From J027 sp965215855 (lineage in GTDB: Bacteria > Chloroflexota > Anaerolineae > Aggregatilineales > J027), in NCBI GenBank assembly GCA_965215855.1, contig CBDCER010000003.1, positions 2,294,001 through 2,358,000 of the forward strand: a stretch of DNA of 64,000 bases, in the 5' to 3' direction. The notes under the pieces are model-generated. The model was not told the origin of the DNA. It was given only the letters and a program-made list of their open reading frames with translations, and ran no database searches. The position numbers were made by a program, and so were the translations under genes. This document shows positions 18,493 through 27,382 of the stretch, one piece after another. Position 1 is the stretch's first letter, and each line of letters opens with the position of its first letter.

Positions 18493-20018
18493 TTTTTTGG
18501 GTTATCTGATGGAGGTGTTTTTGGCGGGGCAATAAGTGGCAACCAGAAGCCAAATGTACTACCACTTGCCGAGATTGGGTGGTAGAAAACATTGCCATCG
18601 TAAGTGTTGATAACACTTTTCACCAGACTCAGCCCAATACCCGTTCCCCTGATGTGTTCAGTGCCGGGTTGTCTGGCTCGGAAGAAGGGGGTAAACAAAT
18701 GATCTCTGGCCTCTACTGGTACACCATATCCGCTGTCAGTTACTTCCACAACAACACGTTCAGTTTCAACCAATATTCTAGTAACGATGAGGCCAGCAGT
18801 GGGTGTATATTTGATAGCATTGCTCATATAGTTGCCAAAAGCATGAGCAAGCTGGACACGTTCTGCCTTGACCCAAGCGGGCTTGTCTGGTTTTACAAAG
18901 AGAACCTTGTGGTGTTTTTTCTGAGCTTGTAAAGAAAATTCTTCAATAGTGGTCTCAATGATTTCCACCAAATCTAGATCTTGTACCACCCCTGGTGATT
19001 CCTGGGCTTGCAATTGCTCGAAATTCATCAGCTCACTGAGCATCGTTGCCATACGTTCGTGGGCGCGATTGATGCCCTCAATTGCTTTGTTGTCAAGATC
19101 ACTTAGCTGAGGGCGAATTTCGGCAATCAGAAGACCAAAAAAGTTCATGGCAGTCGCCAGCGGGTTTCTGAGATCGTGCGATGCCATCCGCATCATGCGC
19201 GACTTCAGTTCATTCATTTCGCGGTAGGCGGTGGTATCCATTATCGCACAAATGACACGGGTGCTTTCGCCTTCTGCATTTTGGATGGGCGTCATGTTGT
19301 TGAGAACCCATCGTTTCTTCCCATCCTTGCGTTTAATAGCATATTCAATCTTGGCCGTTTGGTCTGGCAATAGGCTGCGGAGTGTCGTCTCCACACGTTC
19401 TGCATATTCGGGCACAATCATGCTTAAAAAGAGGTCTGGATTATCCATCAGTTCATGTTCGGTATAGCCAGTGAGGTTATGGCACGAAGGGCTGATGAAG
19501 ACTAGATTGCGCTCTTGAATATCATAAGAGCATACAACATCGCCGACTGCTGAGAGAATCCCACTCAATTCTTTTTGAGAATAGTCTAATGCAGCCTGTA
19601 CAAGATGGTGGTGTAATTCATGTTCCACCAACTCTGTGCTGGCAATGATAGCCCAGGAATCGCTATCTTTGACAGTCAAACGTCGGGCACGGATGAAATA
19701 CCAATCATGTTCGCCGCTTTTGGTATTTAGAGCAACCTCGCCTTCCCAATAGGTGTTGGTTTTCAATTGGGTCTGGATCATATCAATTGATTGATGAGGA
19801 AAAGAGTCCGAAGCCAGCAAGTCAGCGAACGATTGCCCGACGGCGTCTTCTTTGGAGTACCCGAATTTTCGTTGTGCTTGCTGGTTCCACTCAACAACGA
19901 TGCCATTTTGGTCGATAACGATGACAAAGTCTGGCAATAGGTCCACTACTTCGCCATCAAGTTGTGTGCGAATATCAATCTGTATTTTGGAGTTGCTTTG
20001 CCCACTACCTTGCAGCAT
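18489..20018 (-). CDS. PAS-PAS sensor histidine kinase
   Basis: A 509-aa cytoplasmic sensor kinase with no membrane segment. PAS 1 spans about 22-130, PAS 2 about 150-265. The phosphoacceptor His is H281 in MASHDLRNPL, followed by the dimerisation helix. The ATP domain has an N-box ending at N400 (SNAIKYTP), G1 DSGYGVP (428-434), F-box FTPFFR and G2 GTGIGLSL (458-465). All catalytic motifs are intact, so it should be active. No adjacent regulator gene; it may phosphorylate a distant one. Confidence 0.95.
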   Translation of the reverse strand: MLQGSGQSNSKIQIDIRTQLDGEVVDLLPDFVIVIDQNGIVVEWNQQAQRKFGYSKEDAVGQSFADLLASDSFPHQSIDMIQTQLKTNTYWEGEVALNTKSGEHDWYFIRARRLTVKDSDSWAIIASTELVEHELHHHLVQAALDYSQKELSGILSAVGDVVCSYDIQERNLVFISPSCHNLTGYTEHELMDNPDLFLSMIVPEYAERVETTLRSLLPDQTAKIEYAIKRKDGKKRWVLNNMTPIQNAEGESTRVICAIMDTTAYREMNELKSRMMRMASHDLRNPLATAMNFFGLLIAEIRPQLSDLDNKAIEGINRAHERMATMLSELMNFEQLQAQESPGVVQDLDLVEIIETTIEEFSLQAQKKHHKVLFVKPDKPAWVKAERVQLAHAFGNYMSNAIKYTPTAGLIVTRILVETERVVVEVTDSGYGVPVEARDHLFTPFFRARQPGTEHIRGTGIGLSLVKSVINTYDGNVFYHPISASGSTFGFWLPLIAPPKTPPSDNPKK

Positions 20019-20122
20019 AACATACCATCCGGACTATTCAGAAGTGACCAGCTTGGAGTCTGTAGGAGTTTAAACAAGGCCCCAGTCCCTGTCAAATCAT
20101 AAGCCTGATTTTCTGATTCCGC

Positions 20123-20161
20123 AAACAAAAACGAGATTGCCAACGAACAACAACCTCGTTT
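20123..20161 (-). terminator. Intrinsic terminator after plsY
   Basis: On the minus strand AAACGAGGTT (20161-20152) pairs with AATCTCGTTT (20138-20129), 10 bp with one wobble, followed by TTGTTT. It separates plsY from the histidine kinase gene. Confidence 0.65.
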
Positions 20162-20184
20162 CCATAGATTTGCCTAAATCTAGC

Positions 20185-20814
20185 TCAGACGCGATCTCCG
20201 AATCGTCGTTCTGTGCCATTCAATAAACTTTGAATATTGGTGCGGTGGCGATAAAAAATCATGGCGGGAACCAGAATATAAGCAATGTAGATGGGGTTAT
20301 TGTCTTTGATAAGTGCCGCTATAACTATAATTAACGAAGCAACCGCGATGCTGGTTAAAACCGCCAGCGACATATAGCGTGTCAAGGCGACTAAGGCAGC
20401 CCCCAGCATCAAAACGCCAGCCAGCAAAAGCGGAGGAGCCAGCAGCAACCATGTTCCACTGGCTGTTGCTGCACCTTTGCCACCACGAATTGTGCCCGTG
20501 AGCATGGTAGCGAAAAGGGACCAGTTGTGCCCAAAGACAACTGCAATAGCGGCCAGGATCATTGCTGCTGATTGCTCATCAACGATTAGGTGACGGGCCA
20601 ATAGTAGCGCTATTGCGCCTTTGATCCCATCCAGCACCCAGACAACAGCTCCCCATTGTGCCCCTAGAGCGCGGGCGGTATTATTAGCCCCCATATTGCC
20701 GCTGCCGACTTCAAAAATATTGATGCCGTGCAGCCGTCCAACAACATAAGCTGTTGGAATAGAGCCAATCAGATAGCTGATGCTGAAAATGGTCAATACA
20801 GTTTGCAATTCCAT
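20185..20814 (-). CDS. plsY: Glycerol-3-phosphate acyltransferase PlsY
   Basis: Inner-membrane enzyme that acylates glycerol-3-phosphate from acyl-phosphate, the step after PlsX. 209 aa with several membrane helices and the three family motifs: GSGNMGANNTARALG (family usually GSGNPGATN), RGGKGAATASG and GHNWSLF. The frame stays open upstream to 21270, but that extension overlaps the GH57 gene; the ATG at 20814 gives the family's N-terminus, with GAGG 10 nt before it. plsX lies elsewhere in the window (53.3 kb). Confidence 0.93.
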   Translation of the reverse strand: MELQTVLTIFSISYLIGSIPTAYVVGRLHGINIFEVGSGNMGANNTARALGAQWGAVVWVLDGIKGAIALLLARHLIVDEQSAAMILAAIAVVFGHNWSLFATMLTGTIRGGKGAATASGTWLLLAPPLLLAGVLMLGAALVALTRYMSLAVLTSIAVASLIIVIAALIKDNNPIYIAYILVPAMIFYRHRTNIQSLLNGTERRFGDRV

Positions 20815-20967
20815 AGGCGAAAGCCTCGTTAACAAATTTGCACAAAAATCATGTCGTTCAACAATGATCTGTATATAATAACACCAATTTTGGTGGAGTG
20901 TTACGAAAAATTGCTGAAGATTTGCAAGATATATGCTAATCGGCAACAAGCCTGGAGATATTGAGTT

Positions 20968-23148
20968 ATGCCTCAGATCTATCTGTCCCTTGTTTTCCAC
21001 AATCATCAACCTGTAGGCAATTTCAATTTTGTTTTTGAAGAAGCCTTTGAAAAAGCATATAAGCCACTGACGAACTGCCTGGATCGTCATCCATCTATCC
21101 AGGTTGCGATTCACTTCACCGGCCCGCTGATCGACTGGCTGTTGGAACATCACCCCGATTATTTGCGGCAAGTGGCTCAACAGGTACAGCGCGGCCAGCT
21201 TGAAATCCTCTCTGGAGCCTATTACGAGCCGATTCTGGCAATGTTGCAAGATGTTGACAAAATCGGGCAAATTGAAAAACTCAATAGGGTGGTCAAAGAC
21301 CAGTTTGGTACCCAGGCGACAGGCATGTGGTTAGCCGAGCGCATCTGGGAGCCGCATCTCTCCAAACCTGTTCGTGAAGCTGGGTTGGATTACACGATCA
21401 TCGACGATACTCACTTCATATCTGCTGGTTTTCAAGCTGAGCAACTTTTTGGCTATTTTGTTACTGAAGAACAAGGTTATACTCTCAAACTGGTCCCGAC
21501 CCAAACTAAATTGCGCTATTTAATCCCCTGGCGTCCGGTAGATGAAGTCATTGCATGGTTAGGAGAACAGGCTGAACTGCGCCAACAACCTGGCAAACCC
21601 CCGGTGTGGGTTGTGATGGGCGATGATGGCGAGAAATTCGGCATGTGGCCTCAGACATTTGATAGTATCTGGGGCGAAGAATGGATGGATCGCTTCTTTG
21701 AGGCACTGGAGGCCAATGCAGATTGGTTACAAACCATTCAGCCGCGGGATTATGTCGATCGTTATCGGGCACGGGGCATCGCCTATTTGCCAACTGCTTC
21801 TTACATGGAAATGGGCGAATGGGCATTGCCATCCCCTGAATCGTGGGTACTGCGCGATTTGCGTGAAAGCTACGAAGTGCAATTGGAGCAGATACCAGAA
21901 TGGGATCGAAATAAGCGCGATGAACTGGAACGGGTGTTACGTTTTTTGCACGGGAGTTTCTGGCGCAATTTTCTGGTTAAATACCCTGAAATCAACCATA
22001 TGCAAAAACGCGGTCTGTCCCTGAGCAAACGTATCCACAATATGCCGCCTGGCGATAAGCGCGAACAGGCGTTGGATGCGCTCTGGGCGTCGCAATGCAA
22101 TTGTGGTTATTGGCACGGCGTTTTCGGAGGTATCTATCTGTTCCATATTCGCTCGGCAAACTACACCAATATCATCAAGGCCGAAACATTGCTGGACGAG
22201 GCGGGGGATATCTGGCTCGAAACTACCGATTTCAATGGAGACAGCTACGACGAAATCATGTCAAGCAATGGCACGCTGGCGATGGTTATTGAACCTAATA
22301 AGGGTGGTATTATGACCGAGCTTGATTATCGTCCGGCACTATACAACCTGTTGAACGTGATGACGCGCCATCCCGAAGGCTATCACATCCAGATTCAGGA
22401 AGCCGCTGCCACCAACATGTTGATGACACCCGGCGATAGCCCTGACCAGTTTGAAGGCGAGCCAGTGCGGGCCAAAGAACGTGGACTGGAAAACTACATT
22501 TATGTGGATTGGCATCGACGCGGGATGTTTGTCGATCATTTCTTGGGCGAGCAAGCCACGCTCCAGGGCTTTGAGGCAGTGCAATACCCTGAACAGGGTG
22601 ACTTTGTTGACCAGCGTTATGACGCCGAAGTTGAGCAACAGGCGTCGGCATTGGTGGTCACTTTGAGCCGTGATGGTTATGTCTGGTTGGGTGACACGCA
22701 TATGCCAGTGCGCGTTGAGAAGAGACTGACGTTGATTGAGGGCCAGTCCGCAATCCAGGCCCATTACACTATCACCAATCAAAGTGACCATGCGCTGAAG
22801 ACCCGTTTTGGCGTTGAGATGGCGTTGGGCTTTGATGGTGGAGATAATCGAGAATATTGCTTCATCCGCGCAGGTGGCGATAGCCATAGCATGGGTGAAA
22901 GCCGAGAAATTCAGGATGTAAACAGCTATTGTGCTGTCAGCAAATTGCGGCAGTTCGGAGCTGAGATCGTTACCAGTCAATCCGCAACCCTATGGTACTT
23001 TCCGCTGGCTCCTATAACACTATCGGAAGGCGGTTTCGAGCGTGTGCATCAGGGGATTGTGACGATGCCCTGGTGGAATATCCAATTGGAGCCAGGCCAA
23101 AGCCACGCGTTTGATCTTACCTTGACCATTCAGCCACTCGATAGTTGA
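20968..23148 (+). CDS. Glycoside hydrolase family 57 (4-alpha-glucanotransferase / alpha-amylase type)
   Basis: A 726-aa enzyme acting on alpha-glucans. The five-region GH57 pattern is visible: HNHQP (11-15), GQLEIL (76-81), nucleophile E124 in WLAERIWEP, and acid/base Asp at 219/220 in MGDDGEKFG. Residues beyond about 400 form the beta-rich C-terminal domains typical of Thermococcus glucanotransferases. Transferase versus hydrolase activity cannot be decided from sequence. No signal peptide, so it is cytoplasmic. The sugar transporter gene follows after 22 bp, suggesting one operon. Confidence 0.92.
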   Translation: MPQIYLSLVFHNHQPVGNFNFVFEEAFEKAYKPLTNCLDRHPSIQVAIHFTGPLIDWLLEHHPDYLRQVAQQVQRGQLEILSGAYYEPILAMLQDVDKIGQIEKLNRVVKDQFGTQATGMWLAERIWEPHLSKPVREAGLDYTIIDDTHFISAGFQAEQLFGYFVTEEQGYTLKLVPTQTKLRYLIPWRPVDEVIAWLGEQAELRQQPGKPPVWVVMGDDGEKFGMWPQTFDSIWGEEWMDRFFEALEANADWLQTIQPRDYVDRYRARGIAYLPTASYMEMGEWALPSPESWVLRDLRESYEVQLEQIPEWDRNKRDELERVLRFLHGSFWRNFLVKYPEINHMQKRGLSLSKRIHNMPPGDKREQALDALWASQCNCGYWHGVFGGIYLFHIRSANYTNIIKAETLLDEAGDIWLETTDFNGDSYDEIMSSNGTLAMVIEPNKGGIMTELDYRPALYNLLNVMTRHPEGYHIQIQEAAATNMLMTPGDSPDQFEGEPVRAKERGLENYIYVDWHRRGMFVDHFLGEQATLQGFEAVQYPEQGDFVDQRYDAEVEQQASALVVTLSRDGYVWLGDTHMPVRVEKRLTLIEGQSAIQAHYTITNQSDHALKTRFGVEMALGFDGGDNREYCFIRAGGDSHSMGESREIQDVNSYCAVSKLRQFGAEIVTSQSATLWYFPLAPITLSEGGFERVHQGIVTMPWWNIQLEPGQSHAFDLTLTIQPLDS

Positions 23149-23170
23149 CAACGAGGGCCACACCAGCGCC

Positions 23171-24577
23171 ATGACATTGCCAGAGCAACCTCTCACGCCG
23201 TCGGGCAGTCCTCCTGATGAACACGAGTTGCCAGTCTGGAAAGTGTTTTTCTATGCATTAGGCAATGCGGCTGGTCTGTTGACCTATAACACCTTCAATG
23301 CATTCATCCAATTTTTTTATACTGACCATATAGGGCTACCGCCGCAATGGGTCGGGCGTGGCTGGTTCGCGTTTGGCTTTTGGAACGCCGTCAATGACCC
23401 GATTGCAGGATGGCTTTCTGATAACACACAGTCCAGGATTGGACGGCGAACCTTTTATATTCGGTTGCTGGCGATCCCGGTGGCGGTGGCTTTTGCACTG
23501 GTCTGGTTGCCGCCGTTGGATGTGGATAACCATGGCCCTACCGCCGTATTGGTCTATTTTCTGGTTATCATCAGTATCTACGACATGTTCCAAAGCATCA
23601 TTACGCTCAATCAAGACGCACTTTTTCCCGAAATGTTCCAAAATACCGAAACACGGGCGCGGGGTTCCTCTGTGCGGCAATTTGTCGGGTTTGGATTGGG
23701 CGGCGGTATAGCCGTTGCTTTATCGCCAATGATTTATGATAGCTCTTTGGGATGGACAGGGCTGGCATTTATCTGGGGAACGGTGGCTGCGTTATTTTAT
23801 TTTCTCTCATTGATTGGCATTGAAGAAAACCCGGCCTATGCTGAAGCCGAAACACTCTCGATCAAAAACCAGGTGCGGCTGGCACTCGGTAACCGTACCT
23901 TTTTGGTTGTGTTAGCAATCAACTTCATCTTTCGCTTTTTCCTGGCCGCTTTAATTACAGCTCTGCCTTTTTATGCTGAGTATGTACTGGGCTTGAGTGG
24001 CGGTCAGCAGACGATTTTGCTCAGTTCATTGGTGGTGGCCTCGGTGGTTTCGCTCGTCGTTTGGCAAGGGATTTTCCGGCGCTATGGCACACGTCGTTCG
24101 CTGATGATCTCGTTCGCGTTGGCGGGTGTGCTGGCTTTCCCGATTCTATTTACCGACAGCCTGATCGCGACGGTGGTCGTGTTGGTAGCGTTGGGATTGG
24201 GTGTTGGCGGTGGGTTGTTGTTGGGGCCAGATATGCTGTTCGCTGAATTGATAGATGAAGATTATGTGCAAACTGGTGTGCGCCGCGAAGGATTGTATCG
24301 AGGCATTCTGGGCTTCATGTTCCGTTTTCCGCCCGCAGTGGCTGGGCTGGTATTGGGAGAGTTGTTGGCTGTTAGTGACTACAACGCCGATCTCTCGGTA
24401 GCCGAGCAGCCTGCTGCTGTCGAGACTATCATCCGCACTTTTACGGCGGCGGCTCCCGTTGTTGCTATCTTAACAGGTATCATTTTCCTAGCGATGTACC
24501 CGTTGCATGGTAAACGCCTGCAAGATATTCAGCACCGTGCTGCTGTCATGCGGTCGGAGCTACTCGACGAAGCTTAA
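23171..24577 (+). CDS. GPH-family sugar transporter (MFS)
   Basis: A 468-aa permease with about 12 membrane helices. The N-terminal signature NDPIAGWLSDNTQSRIGRR is the cation-binding-loop motif of the glycoside-pentoside-hexuronide:cation symporters (MelB type). It lies in tandem with the GH57 gene, so it may import oligosaccharides for it, although the substrate is inferred only from context. Its stop overlaps the convergent isomerase gene by 4 bp. Confidence 0.88.
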   Translation: MTLPEQPLTPSGSPPDEHELPVWKVFFYALGNAAGLLTYNTFNAFIQFFYTDHIGLPPQWVGRGWFAFGFWNAVNDPIAGWLSDNTQSRIGRRTFYIRLLAIPVAVAFALVWLPPLDVDNHGPTAVLVYFLVIISIYDMFQSIITLNQDALFPEMFQNTETRARGSSVRQFVGFGLGGGIAVALSPMIYDSSLGWTGLAFIWGTVAALFYFLSLIGIEENPAYAEAETLSIKNQVRLALGNRTFLVVLAINFIFRFFLAALITALPFYAEYVLGLSGGQQTILLSSLVVASVVSLVVWQGIFRRYGTRRSLMISFALAGVLAFPILFTDSLIATVVVLVALGLGVGGGLLLGPDMLFAELIDEDYVQTGVRREGLYRGILGFMFRFPPAVAGLVLGELLAVSDYNADLSVAEQPAAVETIIRTFTAAAPVVAILTGIIFLAMYPLHGKRLQDIQHRAAVMRSELLDEA

Positions 24578-25398
24578 GCTATCCCTGATGTGGTACGGGC
24601 CTTGACCAACGCATCACGAGTTTGAACAACCTCGCGGGTAATGCTCACCTCGGCCATACCGTGCCAGCCAAAAGTCGTCATATATTCTACCGTCAACACG
24701 CCATGATAGTCAGCCGTCAACAGATCGCGCATTAATTGGTCAATATCGAGTGTGCCTTCATCGAAAGGTGTTTGCAGTTGTTTGGGTGCAGCTTGGCGAA
24801 TATGGATGTGGGCAGTGTGGTCAAACAACGAGCGCATGGCATCCCATTTGATACCCTGCGCGATCAAGTGTGCCAGATCAAGCGTCAGACTCAAACCTGG
24901 CACGGCATCCAGCAACAGGCGGGCCTGATCTGGTGTTTGGGCGGCGGAGTCCAGGTGGGGTTCGAACGAGACGATGAAATCTGTGTCCTCAGTTATGTCC
25001 ATCATGCGTTGTAAAGCTGGGACTGCGCGTGCTAGGCTATGATCTGACCCATCTTGCCCTAAAATACCCGGCGACACTGTGATGCTCGGCGTTCCTAACT
25101 CAACTGCAAATGGAACTAGATGCTCAAATAGCTGGAGTTGTTGGTCGCGTCGCTGGGGTTCAGGTGAGTTGACATGTGGCAATAACAAGTATAGATCGGT
25201 TAATCCCAGGTGAAAGTCGTCCAGTAAAACACGGATATTCTTCGCCGCCGCCACGGGTTCTTTCGTGGCCTGGGCAATGTCGATGTGTGGGCCAGTGCCC
25301 AAATCGACATAACGGAAGCCAAGCCGGGCAATGGTTCCCAATGCTTCAACCAGTGGTAGATTATTGTAGCCCCAGGCGTGACATGCAATATTCAACAT
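24574..25398 (-). CDS. Sugar phosphate isomerase/epimerase (TIM barrel)
   Basis: A 274-aa protein of the xylose-isomerase-like/AP endonuclease 2 TIM-barrel family, whose members isomerise or epimerise sugars with a divalent metal. Candidate metal ligands are the Glu of SFEPHLD, the Asp of LTLDLAHL, the His in AHIHIRQA and the terminal Glu of LTVEYM. The spacing fits the family; the substrate is unknown. The K+ channel gene lies 15 bp upstream on the same strand. Confidence 0.85.
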   Translation of the reverse strand: MLNIACHAWGYNNLPLVEALGTIARLGFRYVDLGTGPHIDIAQATKEPVAAAKNIRVLLDDFHLGLTDLYLLLPHVNSPEPQRRDQQLQLFEHLVPFAVELGTPSITVSPGILGQDGSDHSLARAVPALQRMMDITEDTDFIVSFEPHLDSAAQTPDQARLLLDAVPGLSLTLDLAHLIAQGIKWDAMRSLFDHTAHIHIRQAAPKQLQTPFDEGTLDIDQLMRDLLTADYHGVLTVEYMTTFGWHGMAEVSITREVVQTRDALVKARTTSGIA

Positions 25399-25413
25399 TG
25401 AGTTTTATATCCT

Positions 25414-26556
25414 TTAACTTTCTTTGTGTTCAGGATTGAAGCTGGCGAGGCTTTTTGCCAGGGTTTCGGTCACATCCAGCTGATCGCGACTGCCTAACAG
25501 GATGAGGCGCGTGCCAGGTTCCAGCATGGTATGGGCCGTGGGATTGCTCAACCATTCACCATTTGGCAAATACATTGCCAGAATATTCGCACCCGTTCGT
25601 TGTCGTAGATTGACCTGCCCGATAGTCTGGTTGACAATCACCGACCCATCCTCAACAACAACCTCTTCTAATGATTGCTCAATTTCAGAGGATGTTGAAC
25701 TGAGATCCAGGAAATCAACGACATGTGGTCGCACTGCCAGGTCGGCCATGCGGCGTCCACTCAGAACATAGGGTGAGATGACACGGTTAGCGCCCGCCCT
25801 GATCATTTTGGCCTGCGAACCCAAATCAGTGGCGCGGGCGATAATCAATAAATCAGCATTTAGGCCACGTGCTGATAGAACGGCGTATACATTGATCGCA
25901 TCATCGCCTGCGCAAGCTACCAGTCCGCTGGCTCGTTCGATGGCGGCGGCTTTCAGGGTATCGTCTTCAGTGATACTGCCTCGAATGGTGACAAATTCCA
26001 TCTCGGCAGCTTCATTGAGAGCTTGTTCATCTACATCTACAATTACAAAAGGAACACGGTCACGCTGGAACGCCGCAGCGACTTCACGCCCAACTCGCCC
26101 AAATCCAGCAATAATAAAATGTCCACGCATCTTGCTCAAAATCTGCCCTTTCTGATGTTCTTCCATCTGTTGAAGCACTTGTCCCGTGGCGATGTATTCA
26201 ATGGCGCTGGATAGACCATAGGTGACAATGCCGAGACTGAGGATGATGATGACCACCGTGAACAATCGTCCAGTGTCGCTGAGGGCTTCCACCTCGCCGA
26301 AGCCGACTGTACTCACTGTGATAATAGTCATGTACGTTGCATCGACGACACTCCATCCTTCAATGATGATGTATCCCAGTGTGCCTATGACCAGGATCAA
26401 CAGTAGTCCGACTGCTACTAACTGAATCTGGACACCACCTAGCAACACCCGTAAGAACTCACGTGGGCGATTGAGGGCGTCGCGCATGTGAACGACCCAG
26501 GTGTTAAGACCTCGGATAAAATGGAATAGACGACGTTCAATCTCGCGGTGTAACAT
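25414..26556 (-). CDS. Two-TM potassium channel with RCK domains
   Basis: A 380-aa channel: first helix about 41-64, pore loop with selectivity filter TVGFG (83-87), second helix about 97-118, then an RCK/TrkA-N Rossmann domain beginning RGHFIIAGFGRVG (glycine loop 151-156) and a TrkA-C-like lobe (about 295-365). This resembles MthK-type ligand-gated K+ channels. The ligand could be Ca2+ or a nucleotide. No strong ribosome site precedes the ATG. Confidence 0.92.
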   Translation of the reverse strand: MLHREIERRLFHFIRGLNTWVVHMRDALNRPREFLRVLLGGVQIQLVAVGLLLILVIGTLGYIIIEGWSVVDATYMTIITVSTVGFGEVEALSDTGRLFTVVIIILSLGIVTYGLSSAIEYIATGQVLQQMEEHQKGQILSKMRGHFIIAGFGRVGREVAAAFQRDRVPFVIVDVDEQALNEAAEMEFVTIRGSITEDDTLKAAAIERASGLVACAGDDAINVYAVLSARGLNADLLIIARATDLGSQAKMIRAGANRVISPYVLSGRRMADLAVRPHVVDFLDLSSTSSEIEQSLEEVVVEDGSVIVNQTIGQVNLRQRTGANILAMYLPNGEWLSNPTAHTMLEPGTRLILLGSRDQLDVTETLAKSLASFNPEHKES

Positions 26557-26687
26557 CAGTTCTGCATCACTTTTATACGAATGCTATTGTTTGGTGGCAG
26601 GCAAGGTAATGCACCAATCAAATCCACCTTCAATTCGGATCATAATTGTGTTTCGATTTTCAATTGTATAACGAAAGTTGAAATGAT

Positions 26688-26743
26688 GGGCTTTTTGGTT
26701 TAGGTTGTTTGGTCTGGCTTACCCTCACTAAAAAGCCCTTTTT
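26688..26743 (+). terminator. Strong hairpin between gdhA 3' remnant and the K+ channel gene
   Basis: GGGCTTTTT (26688-26696) pairs with AAAAAGCCC (26730-26738) around a 33-nt loop; TTTTT follows on the plus strand. The native gdhA 3' end lies 70 bp away on the minus strand, where the hairpin lacks a good U-tract. The rest of 26557-26811 shows nothing else. Confidence 0.4.
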
Positions 26744-26811
26744 CTTCAACAAAAGCTAAACTTCAGAAGAGTAGAAGTATTGCGTCTTTAATAGGTGGAC
26801 ACAAAGTCGGT

Positions 26812-26854
26812 TTAGACCCAACCTCGTAGGCTAACGACCCGTGCCACACGTTCA
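26812..26854 (-). pseudogene. gdhA: Detached 3' end of gdhA
   Basis: These 43 bp, read on the minus strand, encode ERVARVVSLRGWV and a TAA stop, the normal C-terminal end of a hexameric glutamate dehydrogenase. They are cut off from gdhA by the 2432-bp group II intron. Joining position 29287 to 26854 rebuilds a 417-aa protein in frame with ...AYTVSI before ERVARV. Confidence 0.9.
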
Positions 26855-27209
26855 GTGCGCCGTACGGCGGCATGTTAGATCGTGTTTAGAAACACCGCAG
26901 GTTGAAGGAAACTACCTGTGAGGTCAGCCAACCTACCTGAGTGGGAAACCATAAGGGGAAAATAGCATGTTGGCAAAGGGGTGAACTGCGAAGTCGTTTA
27001 GCAGAGTTTGCAGCCCCAAGACCTGAATGTATGGGCAAAGCTGAATTGCTTGAAATCTAGTAGCGAGTTGGAGATGCGGCTTCCCTTGACACAACGACTG
27101 AAGTCAAGCCTCAGAGACAGCATTTTAGTAGAACGGAAATGCGAAACCTTCTCTCTGAGAACGGGGTTAATGAAACCTCTCAAGCTACGAACGGATGCCC
27201 TAACCATTC

Positions 27210-27216
27210 TGAACGT
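27210..27216 (+). other. Intron 1 exon-binding site EBS1
   Basis: TGAACGT pairs over 7 nt with the last bases of the 5' exon, 26848-26854. This supports the assigned splice site and target choice. Confidence 0.7.
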
Positions 27217-27382
27217 CTAGCATGACTGTACTGCGGGATTGCCTAAAAGCCGCGAGGCTCATGGCAACGGAAACCCCATAGTAGTCGTGGGAGTAACGTC
27301 CCACCACGGCAGTTGGGTAATGCCAACTACAGGGCGAAGGGGGTTAGGAATTCAAGCTGAAAGTTTTTGAAAGGTATGCGAA

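Noticed and set aside
20815..21270. N-terminal extension of the plsY frame
   Set aside because: It overlaps the 5' end of the GH57 gene on the other strand, has no membrane or family motif, and the ATG at 20814 gives a normal PlsY.
27008..27220. Small frames on both strands in the 5' part of intron 1
   Set aside because: They lie in the structured domain I RNA, which contains EBS1; coding is not needed to explain them.
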